DNA of 64,000 nt from Saccharibacter sp. EH611 (lineage in GTDB: Bacteria; Pseudomonadota; Alphaproteobacteria; Acetobacterales; Acetobacteraceae): the NCBI RefSeq assembly GCF_009834765.1, contig NZ_WVHP01000025.1:124001-188000 (forward strand). Reading direction: 5' to 3'. Under the pieces are notes generated by a model, which saw only the letters and a list, made by a program, of their open reading frames with translations, ran no database searches and was not told the DNA's origin. Positions 1 through 7,780 of the stretch are shown piece by piece (the first letter of the stretch is position 1; the number at the start of each line of letters is the position of its first letter). Position numbers and translations under genes: made by a program.

Positions 1-167
1 AGGCCGATAAAGTCCGTATCACAGAACGTACAGTGCGCTTGTGTACGATCTTGCTCGCGCCCTGACCAGAGATTACAGCCCGTGAAGCGACAAAAGATCG
101 CTGCACGGCCGCTTTGTGCCCCTTCCCCTTGGAGGGTGGCAAACATTTCCTTCACAGAATAAGACAT
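1..167 (-). CDS. queE: 7-carboxy-7-deazaguanine synthase QueE (5' part, runs off the window)
   Basis: Only the first 55 codons are in the window, read on the minus strand from the ATG at 167; the rest lies before base 1. QueE is a radical SAM enzyme that converts carboxytetrahydropterin to 7-carboxy-7-deazaguanine in queuosine and deazapurine synthesis. The visible part has the opening YSVKEMFATLQGEG followed by Cys31, Cys46 and Cys49. This C-X14-C-X2-C spacing is the unusual iron-sulfur motif of QueE rather than the standard radical SAM CX3CX2C. No convincing ribosome binding site precedes the ATG. The gene is divergent from the TetR-type regulator at 333. The short non-coding gap between them also holds the TetR operator candidate. 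I saw no preQ1 riboswitch in the gap. Confidence 0.85.
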   Translation of the reverse strand, partial: MSYSVKEMFATLQGEGAQSGRAAIFCRFTGCNLWSGREQDRTQAHCTFCDTDFIG

Positions 168-244
168 AGGCAGACATGTCGGGGACAGGCCGTTGAGATG
201 CAAGGTTTTTTTATGAAAACCTATAAAAGGCTGGATTTGAAAAC

Positions 245-268
245 ATTATGGACTCATTAGTCCATAAT
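245..268. promoter_or_regulatory. Palindromic operator candidate of the TetR-type regulator
   Basis: A 24-base perfect inverted repeat has arms ATTATGGACT and AGTCCATAAT around a CATT spacer. It lies 65 bases upstream of the TetR-family gene at 333 and in the gap shared with divergent queE. A near copy sits at 966-987 in front of the next gene. Two copies beside a TetR gene are what an autoregulated local regulator would give; binding itself is inferred. Confidence 0.75.
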
Positions 269-332
269 ATGCCATACCGATGCTTGCCCGTATGGGGTGG
301 CTAGAAGCGATATTGATGCGGAGAAGTGACTC

Positions 333-914
333 ATGACGCGCCCTCAAGTTTTTGACTATACAGTTGTCTTGCAGGCGGCCATGCGTCTTTTTTGGCAATA
401 TGGCTACGAAGCTACCTCATTGGCAGATTTGCAGCGTGTGACTAAGTTGAGCAAGAGCAGTTTGTATGCGACGTTCGGCAGTAAGCACGGGTTATTTATT
501 GCTGCCTTTGATGCTTACCGTGAGGCACGGCGGCGTGATCGGATGCAGAGGTTAACTTTAAGCCCTGCACGACCGCAGATTGAATGGTTTTTTCGCACTA
601 TTGTGGCAGATGTCACGCAGCCTGATTTGTTAGGGCGTGGCTGTATGACGGTGAATCAGGCCGTTGATCTTGCCCCGCATGATCCCATGATACGCCAGCG
701 TGTTATTGACGATCTGCAGGAGTTACAGGATCGGCTATGTCAGGCGATTCAACGTGGACAGGCGGAGGGAGATATCTCCCGCCAGAGAACGCCAGACTGT
801 TTGGCTAGGCTGTTTATGGCAAGCTTTTCCCACATTAATATTATGGCGCGATTAGACATGCCTCGGGTTTATTTTGAGAGCTTTCTTAGCGATGTGTTGG
901 CATTGCTTCATTAG
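333..914 (+). CDS. TetR/AcrR family transcriptional regulator
   Basis: A 193-residue protein, normal for TetR repressors. An N-terminal helix-turn-helix covers roughly residues 12-58 (TSLADLQRVTKLSKSSLYATFGSKHGLF), with the usual SSLYxxFGSKxxLF recognition-helix ending. The rest is a helical ligand-binding and dimer domain (HINIMARL near the C-terminus). The inducer cannot be read from sequence. A perfect palindrome lies upstream (245-268) and a near copy stands before the downstream hydrolase (966-987), so it probably represses itself and that hydrolase. A short hairpin terminator follows at 935-955, so the two genes are likely separate transcripts sharing one operator type. The ATG at 333 is preceded by GGAGAAG. 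Confidence 0.88.
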   Translation: MTRPQVFDYTVVLQAAMRLFWQYGYEATSLADLQRVTKLSKSSLYATFGSKHGLFIAAFDAYREARRRDRMQRLTLSPARPQIEWFFRTIVADVTQPDLLGRGCMTVNQAVDLAPHDPMIRQRVIDDLQELQDRLCQAIQRGQAEGDISRQRTPDCLARLFMASFSHINIMARLDMPRVYFESFLSDVLALLH

Positions 915-934
915 GCTCTCATAGGTGGTTTATG

Positions 935-955
935 CCCCGTTCAAGCGGGGTTTTT
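935..955 (+). terminator. Rho-independent terminator after the TetR gene
   Basis: CCCCG and CGGGG pair across a TTCAAG loop and are followed directly by five T. The stem is only 5 bp, so it is modest, but position and T run fit. Confidence 0.6.
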
Positions 956-965
956 ATGCCTGAAG

Positions 966-987
966 TTATGGACTGATCAGTCCTAAA
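966..987. promoter_or_regulatory. Second copy of the TetR-type operator
   Basis: TTATGGACT and AGTCCTAAA flank a GATC spacer. It matches the 245-268 palindrome in the left arm and in the AGTCC core of the right arm. It lies immediately upstream of the ribosome binding site of the MBL-fold gene at 1002, so a bound repressor would block it. Confidence 0.7.
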
Positions 988-1001
988 TAAGGAGATTATT
1001 G

Positions 1002-1772
1002 ATGCGTTTTCATCAAATTCGAAATGCGACCGTAAAGTTGACCTATGGTGGGCAGACTTTTTTAATTGACCCCTATTTAGCGGAGAAAGAGGCATATCCT
1101 GGGTTTGAAGGAACGTGTAATTCCCATAAGCGTCATCCCACGGTACCGTTGAAGACGCCGATGGAAGAGATTCTAGAGCATGACGCCATCATTGTGACGC
1201 ATACCCACGCTGATCATTGGGATGAGGCAGCAGTACGTCTGATACCTAAAGAGAAACCGCTTTTTGTTCAGCACGCCTATGACGCACAGTTGATTCGGAA
1301 GCAGGGTTTTAAGGATGTACGTCTATTGACGGAAAATACCTATTTCGCAGGGGTGACGCTTCATCGTGTAGATGGACAGCACGGGTCTGATGAGGCGATG
1401 GGCGTTATTGGAGATCGTCTTGGGCAGGCGATGGGGGTCGTGTTTGAAGCCGAAGGAGAAAAAACGCTCTATTTTGCTGGAGACACGGTGTGGAATAGTT
1501 ATGTACGGATGGCATTAGACGCCTACAGACCGTCTGTGGTTGTGTTAAACGCGGGTGATGCACGGGTGCCGGACTATGGTTCGATCATTATGGGCAGTGA
1601 TGATGTGTGCTCGGTCTGTGCTTACGCTCCACAAGCTCTCGTAATAGCCACGCATATGGAGGCTGTTAATCATGCCTGCTTAACGCGTGCTGACCTCCGG
1701 AAAGCAGCTCAAGCACATGGTGTAAGCCAGCGTTTACGCATCCCAGAGGACGGAGAAGTGTGTAACCTGTAG
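1002..1772 (+). CDS. MBL-fold metallo-hydrolase
   Basis: A 256-residue cytoplasmic protein with the metallo-beta-lactamase fold. The metal-binding motif HTHADH is at residues 67-72. A later Asp in the FAGDTVW segment and a His in the ATHMEAVNH segment complete a typical two-metal site. It resembles the UPF0173/UlaG-like branch in having LTYGGQTFLIDPY near the N-terminus. The substrate is unknown. ATG 1002 was preferred over the TTG three bases earlier because AAGGAG ends 7 bases before it. A TetR-type operator overlaps its promoter region, so it is probably the target of the neighbouring regulator, possibly for detoxifying a small molecule (inference). Confidence 0.82.
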   Translation: MRFHQIRNATVKLTYGGQTFLIDPYLAEKEAYPGFEGTCNSHKRHPTVPLKTPMEEILEHDAIIVTHTHADHWDEAAVRLIPKEKPLFVQHAYDAQLIRKQGFKDVRLLTENTYFAGVTLHRVDGQHGSDEAMGVIGDRLGQAMGVVFEAEGEKTLYFAGDTVWNSYVRMALDAYRPSVVVLNAGDARVPDYGSIIMGSDDVCSVCAYAPQALVIATHMEAVNHACLTRADLRKAAQAHGVSQRLRIPEDGEVCNL

Positions 1773-1972
1773 AGTGTTTCGACGGTAATTTTTGCCAGTA
1801 GAGAAGGGACAATCGTGCGCTTCTCTACTCTGGGCGCTGCGAACAGTGCCGTACAAGCGCGATGCACAGAGGGGGTATGTCTCTCTGTGAGGATTGATTC
1901 TAATCTTATATTTTAAGAAGATTTTCCGTTAACGTGCGCTTACTCTTCCCCGAAAAAGTAAAGGGAGAAGAG

Positions 1973-2049
<77 letters not shown>

Positions 2050-2453
2050 AGACTGCTGATCCTTAGCACCCTCGCTAGAAGGTCTGGAAGAGCACCCCGT
2101 GTCGGGATGAGCGGTTATCTATCAGTCAGTTATGAGTGTGGCAAGAGGCTTTTTTCATTTTTTTCATTTTTTTCACATTTTAACGAAGCAGCCTTTTTGA
2201 AAGTCGTAATGGCAAGGGCCCTATGTTGTAGGTTGTGCTGGGCGTGTGAGGGAGCGTGGTTGGTATAGGAGAGAGGTGAGACATGTCAGCTTATAAGACC
2301 GTTAAGACTGTTTATCGGTTTTATAGGATGTGCTGTGTAAGCATCTGATGTATGCTCTTCTGAAGAGCGGCGCCTGTAGGTGAGCATGGGCTGTGACCCC
2401 TATCATTGGTCTTAATTAAGAGAAAATTTTGATAGAGCGCTGTTATTATGGCT

Positions 2454-2609
2454 TTTAAAAGACGCATTTTTTCAAGGTAATTCTTGTCTAATAGGTTTGA
2501 AGTTAACGTCTTTTAAATGTAGAATCGTTTTTACACAGAGGAGGTGTTGCGTGAGGCAGAGCCGATTACTGGCGAAGATAACTTATAAGAGTTATTTAAA
2601 ATAGCTATT
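2454..2609. promoter_or_regulatory. Repeat-rich upstream region of katG
   Basis: The 700 bases between tRNA-Asp and katG hold no convincing gene. They do contain a perfect 11-base inverted repeat (TTTAAAAGACG at 2454-2464, CGTCTTTTAAA at 2507-2517). There is also ATAACT-N6-AGTTAT at 2578-2595 and the palindrome AATAGCTATT at 2600-2609. These may be operator sites for a peroxide- or redox-responsive regulator of katG, but none matches the four-part OxyR pattern clearly. An 18-codon ORF (GTG 2551 to TAG 2604) follows a strong AGAGGAGG and could be a leader peptide; it is unproven. Confidence 0.35.
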
Positions 2610-2748
2610 GGCCTTCCTCGTGCTCTCTAGCTAGTATAAGATTGTAATGTGTAGCACTGACTTAATGGCTTGATCCTCATGCCAGAGCTGTTGTTGCTAT
2701 GTAGCTTGCAAAGATTTTCAATATCCACCGAATAGGGAATTGATCAGG

Positions 2749-4995
2749 ATGAAACTGAAAAATTTCGGGGCGGCTTTGCTGATTGCCAGCACAACCCTGA
2801 CATCCTTCGCTTCAGCTGCTATGGCAGCCGATGTTCCGGGTCCAAACCAGTACTACTGGCCGAAGGGCATGAACCTGTCCAAGTTGCGTGATCACGACGC
2901 TGAGTCTGATCCGTATGGTTCAAGCTATTATACGTCTTACCATAAGAAGTTTGAGCAGCTTAACCTGAAAGAAGTTCGTAAGGACATCGAAAAGGTTATG
3001 TTGACCTCACAGCCATGGTGGCCGGCTGACTACGGCAATTATGGGCCGTTTTTCATCCGTATGGCTTGGCACAACGCTGGTACATATCGTGCTCTTGATG
3101 GCCGTGGTGGTGAAGAAGGGGCTCAGCAGCGCTTCGCTCAGCTTAATGACTGGCCCGATAACGCAAGCCTCGATAAGGCGAAGCGCCTTCTGTGGCCTGT
3201 TAAGAAGAAATACGGCGAGAAACTCTCTTGGGGTGACCTTATCATCCTGACAGGTGACGTTGCGCTGAACCAGATGGGCTTCAAAACCCTCGGCTTCGTC
3301 GGTGGCCGTCCAGATGATTGGCAGTCTGAGCTGATCTATTGGGGCCCAGGCACCACGTTCTTCCCGAACAAGAGCTCCTTCCAGGTGAGCAAAGACGGGA
3401 AGCTGAAGCACCCAATGGCAGCGACCCATATGGGCCTGATCTACGTGAACCCAGAAGGGCCAAACGGCGATCCTGACCCAGCTAAGTCTGCTGAGATGAT
3501 CCGTCTGGCCTTCGGTCGTATGGCCATGAATGACGAGGAAACAGCAGCTCTGATCGCTGGTGGTCACACCTTCGGTAAGGCTCACGGGGCTCACCCGAAC
3601 TCCTGCCTGAGCGGTGCACCTATCGCCAATGGTGTGGAACAGCAGGGTCTTGGTTGGGCTGACCATTGCATCAAAGGCAAGCGTACAGCAGACGATGCAT
3701 CAACCAGTGGTCTTGAAGGCTCCTGGTCGGCGGATCCGATCCACTTCACGACGCAGTATCTTGATAACCTGCTGAACAACGACTGGGTTTTGACGAAGAG
3801 CCCAACCGGTGCTCATCAGTGGCGCACGAAGACGAACGACAACATTGCTCCGGATCCAGCGAACCCGAACGATCCGTCCAAGTTGCGTCCGATCATGATG
3901 TTCACAACCGACATCGCGCTGAAGACTGATCCTGTTTATCACAAGATCATTGCACGTTGGGCTGAACATCCTAATGAGTTCGCTGATGCGTTTGCTCGTG
4001 CATGGTTCAAGCTTGTTGTCCGTGATATGGGGCCAAAGAGCCGCTATTTCGGGAGCGAAGTTCCTAAGGAAACCTTCCTTTGGCAAGATCCGATCAACAT
4101 GCCTACCAAGGTCATCAACCAAGCTGACGTTCGTGAGCTGAAGAAGATGGTTGCGGGAACAGGTCTGTCTGATCGTGAACTGATCAAAACAGCATGGGCT
4201 GCAGCGTCCTCTCATCGTGTGACAGACCATCGTGGTGGTGCAAACGGTGGCCGTCTGGCTCTGATGCCGCAAAATGGTTGGGCTGTAAACGACCCAGAAG
4301 ACCTGAAGACCATCCTGCCGAAGCTTGAGCAGATCCGTGACAAGTTCAATGCTGGACGTCATGGTGGCCGCAAAGTGTCCTTGGCTGACATCATCGTTCT
4401 CGGTGGTAATGTTGGTCTGGAAAATGCCGCGAAGAAAGCTGGCGTGAACATCCAGGTTCCATTCGCTCCGGGCCGTGGTGATGCGACACAAGAGCAGACC
4501 GATGTGGCATCCTTCAACTTGCTAGAGCCAACCGCTGATGCATTCCGTGATTATTATCGCGCTGATGCAGACGGCACACCGCCGCTGAATGCGTTGGTGG
4601 ACAAGGCCAGCACGCTGGATCTGACTGTTCCTGAGATGACCGTCCTTCTTGGTGGTCTGCGTTCTCTGGACATCAACACCGGTCATTCTTCTAATGGTGT
4701 GTTGACGAAGACACCGGGTGTCTTGACGCCAGACTTCTTCAGCAATGTTCTGACAATGGATACACGTTGGCAGAAGGTTGCAGGTAAGGAAGACCTGTAT
4801 GAAGGCTTTGACCGTGCGTCTGGCAAGAAGCTGTGGAACGCAACAGACGTTGACCTCGTCTTCGGTGCTAACCCTGAACTGCGTGCTGCTGCTGAGGTCT
4901 ATGCGTCCGACGATGGTAAAGCGAAGTTCTACAACGACTTCGTGAAGACCTGGACGAAGGTGATGAACCTCGATCGTTTCGATCTGCAACGATAA
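2749..4995 (+). CDS. katG: Catalase-peroxidase KatG, exported (KatP-like)
   Basis: A 748-residue bifunctional heme catalase-peroxidase that removes hydrogen peroxide. The distal site Arg104, Trp107, His108 lies in [11 protein letters not shown]. Tyr232 ([10 protein letters not shown]) and Met258 (FGRMAMND) complete the Trp-Tyr-Met adduct needed for catalase activity. The proximal heme ligand is His273 in GGHTFGK. The duplicated C-terminal domain is complete. Unlike most KatG proteins it begins with a signal peptide ([17 protein letters not shown], cleavage near AMA-AD), so it should act in the periplasm. ATG 2749 is favoured over TTG 2740 because the signal peptide starts cleanly there; AGGGA lies 10 bases upstream. 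Pseudoazurin and cytochrome b561 genes follow, which suggests an envelope redox module. Confidence 0.95.
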   Translation: MKLKNFGAALLIASTTLTSFASAAMAADVPGPNQYYWPKGMNLSKLRDHDAESDPYGSSYYTSYHKKFEQLNLKEVRKDIEKVMLTSQPWWPADYGNYGPFFIRMAWHNAGTYRALDGRGGEEGAQQRFAQLNDWPDNASLDKAKRLLWPVKKKYGEKLSWGDLIILTGDVALNQMGFKTLGFVGGRPDDWQSELIYWGPGTTFFPNKSSFQVSKDGKLKHPMAATHMGLIYVNPEGPNGDPDPAKSAEMIRLAFGRMAMNDEETAALIAGGHTFGKAHGAHPNSCLSGAPIANGVEQQGLGWADHCIKGKRTADDASTSGLEGSWSADPIHFTTQYLDNLLNNDWVLTKSPTGAHQWRTKTNDNIAPDPANPNDPSKLRPIMMFTTDIALKTDPVYHKIIARWAEHPNEFADAFARAWFKLVVRDMGPKSRYFGSEVPKETFLWQDPINMPTKVINQADVRELKKMVAGTGLSDRELIKTAWAAASSHRVTDHRGGANGGRLALMPQNGWAVNDPEDLKTILPKLEQIRDKFNAGRHGGRKVSLADIIVLGGNVGLENAAKKAGVNIQVPFAPGRGDATQEQTDVASFNLLEPTADAFRDYYRADADGTPPLNALVDKASTLDLTVPEMTVLLGGLRSLDINTGHSSNGVLTKTPGVLTPDFFSNVLTMDTRWQKVAGKEDLYEGFDRASGKKLWNATDVDLVFGANPELRAAAEVYASDDGKAKFYNDFVKTWTKVMNLDRFDLQR

Positions 4996-5039
4996 GAGTG
5001 GTCTCTCTTTGGCGAAAGAAGAGCGCTTGATCAATCATT

Positions 5040-5062
5040 CCGCCGGGGGTTTTCCTCGGCGG
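5040..5062 (+). other. Stem-loop between katG and the pseudoazurin gene
   Basis: CCGCCGGGG (5040-5048) pairs with CCTCGGCGG (5054-5062), a 9-bp GC-rich stem with one wobble. No T run follows. It lies 44 bases past the katG stop and ends just before the pseudoazurin ribosome binding site. It may be an mRNA-stabilising or processing element, or a partial terminator that sets the katG-to-pseudoazurin ratio. Confidence 0.5.
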
Positions 5063-5083
5063 GGTGTCAAAATGGAGGTTAGC

Positions 5084-5530
5084 ATGTTCAAATTTATTGG
5101 TGGGGCTTCGGCCTTATTAATGGCGACAGTTATGTCCGCTTCAGCGGCAACGGTTGATGTGAAAATGCTAAGCCATAGCAGCCAAGGTGGTTATGGCTTC
5201 GAGCCGGCCGTTGTCCATATTCACTCCGGCGATAGCGTTCACTTCATCCCAGCGGACAAAGGTCATAACGCCCAGTCCATTCCCGGGATGATTCCTGATG
5301 GAGCACCGTCTTTCAGTGTTCCGTTTAGTCAGGATAAAACCGTGCAATTTACGAAGTCCGGTGTGTACGGTTACAAATGCCTGCCTCATGCCATGCTTGG
5401 TATGGTGGGGTTGGTTGTTGTTGATAATGCCAACAACGAGGCTCAGGCACGCAAGGCTCCGATGTTTGGGGCACAGAAGCGTCGCTTCAATGAGCTGTTC
5501 CAGCAGGTCGATAGCAACGGCGGTCATTAA
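5084..5530 (+). CDS. Pseudoazurin-like type 1 copper protein
   Basis: A 148-residue periplasmic cupredoxin. A signal peptide covers about residues 1-21 (ALLMATVMSASA). The type 1 copper ligands are His61 (DKGHNAQSIPGM), Cys99, His102 and Met107 (KCLPHAMLGM). The Cys-X2-His-X4-Met spacing and the KGHN block match pseudoazurin, which shuttles electrons between membrane cytochromes and periplasmic enzymes. ATG 5084 was chosen because GGAGG stands 5 bases before it and the signal peptide begins there. It lies 88 bases after katG and before cytochrome b561, so it may link quinol-derived electrons to periplasmic KatG or another acceptor (inference). Confidence 0.88.
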   Translation: MFKFIGGASALLMATVMSASAATVDVKMLSHSSQGGYGFEPAVVHIHSGDSVHFIPADKGHNAQSIPGMIPDGAPSFSVPFSQDKTVQFTKSGVYGYKCLPHAMLGMVGLVVVDNANNEAQARKAPMFGAQKRRFNELFQQVDSNGGH

Positions 5531-5548
5531 CCGTGTTGCTCTCAGGGA

Positions 5549-5585
5549 AGGGAAGAGGCTGAGGATAATCATCAGTCTCTTCCCT
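5549..5585 (+). other. Strong stem-loop after the pseudoazurin gene
   Basis: AGGGAAGAGGCTGA pairs with TCAGTCTCTTCCCT, 14 bp with a single G-T pair, around a 9-base loop. There is no T run, so it may be a 3' stabiliser or a factor-dependent terminator rather than a classic terminator. Confidence 0.5.
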
Positions 5586-5652
5586 GAACCTTGTTAAAAA
5601 GACGTTTTTTCCAATAGGTCATGGAAAAGCAGTTTTAGAGGAAACCCATATC

Positions 5653-6219
5653 ATGACGGAAACACCAGAGCGTTACGGTAAAGTTATTATCGTGTTGCAT
5701 TGGGTTATTGCGCTCCTCGTGCTTTTTCTGATCGCTTTGGGTTTATATATGGATCATGCGTCCATTGATGATCCGACGGCTTTGCATACGCTGCATAAGT
5801 CTGTTGGCATTACGACAATGGTGCTGATTGTTGTCCGCATTGTTTGGCGGCTGACACGCAATCTGAAAGCACCGCCTTTTCCATCGTCTGTTCCAAAAGT
5901 GCAGCGTGTTGCTGCGGGCAGTGTGGAAGGCATTTTGTATCTTTTCCAGATTCTATTACCCGCAACGGGGTGGCTTGCCATGTCTTCTATGGCGATGCCA
6001 ATCGTCCTATTTGGTTGGGTGTCTTGGCCGTTGATCCCTTTGCCTGAGAGCGTGATGGATGATGGCGATTTGCCAATGTTTCTTTTGCAATTACATCAAT
6101 GGTTCTCATGGGGTTTCGCGGGTTTCATTGTGCTGCATATCCTCGGGGCTCTGTATCATGCTGTGATTAAGCGTGATGGTGTGGTGGCTCGGATGATGGT
6201 GCGTCGTCCGTCTAAGTAA
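5653..6219 (+). CDS. Cytochrome b561
   Basis: A 188-residue inner-membrane di-heme cytochrome b561 of the bacterial CybB type. It has four predicted membrane helices, at about residues 12-32, 50-65, 95-115 and 145-165. Candidate heme-ligand histidines are in VLHWVIALL (His16), LHTLHKSVG, QLHQWFSW and VLHILGALYH. This family oxidises ubiquinol and passes electrons outward or to superoxide or periplasmic partners. It stands 122 bases after the pseudoazurin gene on the same strand, which fits quinol to b561 to pseudoazurin transfer. A purine-rich GAGGAAACC precedes the ATG. Confidence 0.88.
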   Translation: MTETPERYGKVIIVLHWVIALLVLFLIALGLYMDHASIDDPTALHTLHKSVGITTMVLIVVRIVWRLTRNLKAPPFPSSVPKVQRVAAGSVEGILYLFQILLPATGWLAMSSMAMPIVLFGWVSWPLIPLPESVMDDGDLPMFLLQLHQWFSWGFAGFIVLHILGALYHAVIKRDGVVARMMVRRPSK

Positions 6220-6299
6220 GGCGAATATTTCTTCATCATCATGCTATACTGAAGACCAAATTCTATAAGACGATAAAGTCGTTGGTCTGGGAGAAGTAT

Positions 6300-6488
6300 A
6301 TGATGCACGATGATGGCTATCCGTGTCCGGTATGTGAACATATCGTCTTTGGGGAAGAGGGTGGATATGAGATCTGCCCTGTGTGTGATTGGGAAGATGA
6401 TCCATCCCAACGAGCCCGTCCTGATTCAGGAGGCGGTGCTAATGTCTTGAGTTTAAATGACTCCAAAAAAGCCTATCATAAGCAATAA
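6300..6488 (+). CDS. CPCC family cysteine-rich protein
   Basis: A 62-residue protein with two zinc-knuckle-like pairs, YPCPVCEHIVFGE and YEICPVCDWEDDPSQ, followed by GGANVLSLNDSKK. This is the signature of the CPCC (Cys_rich_CPCC) family, which is probably zinc-binding. No function is established to my knowledge. ATG 6300 follows GGGAGAAG with good spacing, so it was preferred over the upstream TTG. It lies 80 bases after cytochrome b561 and precedes an unrelated small membrane protein, so the context does not reveal a role. Confidence 0.78.
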   Translation: MMHDDGYPCPVCEHIVFGEEGGYEICPVCDWEDDPSQRARPDSGGGANVLSLNDSKKAYHKQ

Positions 6489-6589
6489 AATACTTTTTCT
6501 ATTCATTCATAGAAGACTGTAGAGTCTTATTTTTTCATGTATTGTGGCGGTCTAAGCGTGCGTTTCCACGAGCGAAGAAAGCCCCCGTC

Positions 6590-6919
6590 ATGACGATCAA
6601 ATGGGATGAGCAAACACAGAATGCGGTTATTTTACTGGGGATAGCGCTGGGTTGTTTGATAACAGGGCTCGGCGGGTATTATACGGCACTGAGAAAAGGC
6701 CGCTCTATCCCATTATGGACGATGGTGTGTACAGCGTTTCCACCAGCCTATCTTCTTCTTTTTAACAAAAGTTCCAATAGAGTGGAGGCCGGTAAGCTCC
6801 ATCCTGTTGAATATGTCGCTCTGCTGCTATCGGGTGCATCATCTTTGTTGATCATTCTCCTCTTTTTGTTGCTCTTTGTCTTTGCCGGGTCGCGCGGTTC
6901 TACTCGTGGCAGAGGCTAG
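6590..6919 (+). CDS. Small membrane protein (family member 1 of 3 in this window)
   Basis: About 109 residues from the ATG at 6590 (an upstream in-frame start at 6542 is possible). It has three predicted hydrophobic segments, LLGIALGCLITGLGGYYTAL, a central one around WTMVCTAFPPAYLLLF, and LLIILLFLLLFVFAG. Between the first two is ALRKGRSIPLWTMVC. The same pattern (Arg-Lys-x-Arg, x3-4, Trp, then a Cys-containing helix ending near Leu-Leu-Pro or Leu-Leu-Phe) occurs in the two minus-strand proteins at 17944 and 18289. Function is unknown; start uncertain. Confidence 0.6.
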   Translation: MTIKWDEQTQNAVILLGIALGCLITGLGGYYTALRKGRSIPLWTMVCTAFPPAYLLLFNKSSNRVEAGKLHPVEYVALLLSGASSLLIILLFLLLFVFAGSRGSTRGRG

Positions 6920-7363
6920 CAAGGGTCATCTTTCTTTTCCGGTGGAGGTGATTGCTGCTAGAGTCTGCCAAAGCAAGATATATGAGGCACAAAGCCGCAT
7001 GCGGGCACCCTTTGTGCTGAGAAGGGGCCGGGAATATCAGTGGATTTCGTTCTGATAGCGTCAGAGAGCCGTCAATGGGGCTGCTGCATGTCCTTTGACG
7101 ATGTTTCGTCAGGACGGACGACCTTCAGCAAAAGTTCCGATACAAACCAGATCTCAAGATCGCGTCAGTTTTAGAACGTCACGTATGCGGTTGTGCCTCT
7201 ATCTCATATAGAGGGTCAGTCTTCAGAGTGGTCATACAGATTGTAAAAAACAGCTTGTAGGACGTATGCGAAGATGTCTATCTATAACATATAGACTGAC
7301 CGGTCGGTCTGTTATGTAGAATGTCGGGATAGCCCAGAAAGTGCCTATCTACGAAGGCTGAGT
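6920..7363. other. Non-coding gap with a hairpin
   Basis: No gene is visible in these 444 bases. GCACAAAG (6987-6994) and CTTTGTGC (7010-7017) form a perfect 8-bp stem without a T run, possibly the 3' end of the preceding transcript. The right part holds the operator at 7293-7310 and presumably the promoter of the next two genes. Confidence 0.4.
7293..7310. promoter_or_regulatory. Palindromic TetR-type operator candidate
   Basis: AGACTGACC and GGTCGGTCT form an 18-base inverted repeat with one mismatch, centred 80 bases before the HbpS-like gene. The GACCGGTC core resembles operators bound by many TetR-family repressors. It differs from the 245-268 operator, so another, unlinked regulator is expected. 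Confidence 0.55.
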
Positions 7364-7381
7364 ATGAAAGGGGGCGTCGGG

Positions 7382-7768
7382 ATGACTCTCTCGTTACTAT
7401 TAGCCGATGCACAAAAAAACTTGGATGGTTTTAGTCGGCACTATTGTTGCGCTGTCCTCAACAGCGAAGGGCAGCTTCTCTTGTGGTTTCGCAGTGATGA
7501 GATCACGCCGTGTAGTGCAAAGCTGAGCACACAAAAGGCGCATACCGCTTTTTCCTTTCAGGCAGATACCGATAAGCTTGCGGAACAATTGGGCCCCTTA
7601 GGTCTGGCTGCTGTGAGGAGCCCGGACGCCTGTTTTCTGCCAGGTGGTGCCGTAGGCCGCACAGCGGAGGGGAAGGCGGCATATTATGTTGGGGTATCGA
7701 CTGAGAACCCCGAGATCGACCGTCCTGCTGCTCACGCTGTTGTGCAGGCTGTATCATCGTATTTTTAA
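7382..7768 (+). CDS. GlcG/HbpS-like (DUF336) protein
   Basis: About 128 residues of the GlcG/HbpS fold: a CCAVLNSEGQLLLWFRSDE strand pair, STQKAHTA in the first helix, PGGAVGR, and YYVGVSTENPEID at the end. Members bind heme or cobalamin-like cofactors or act as sensory or accessory proteins; the specific role here is unknown. ATG 7382 follows AAAGGGGG at 7 bases, but ATG 7364 with AAGG upstream is nearly as good. The 12-base gap to the SDR gene indicates an operon. A TetR-type palindrome upstream suggests induction by a small molecule. Confidence 0.7.
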   Translation: MTLSLLLADAQKNLDGFSRHYCCAVLNSEGQLLLWFRSDEITPCSAKLSTQKAHTAFSFQADTDKLAEQLGPLGLAAVRSPDACFLPGGAVGRTAEGKAAYYVGVSTENPEIDRPAAHAVVQAVSSYF

Positions 7769-7780
7769 GGAAGTCTTGAT

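Noticed and set aside
3007-5034. Several minus-strand ORFs of 60-263 residues across katG
   Set aside because: They are opposite a complete, well-conserved gene, have no ribosome binding sites and no domain character.
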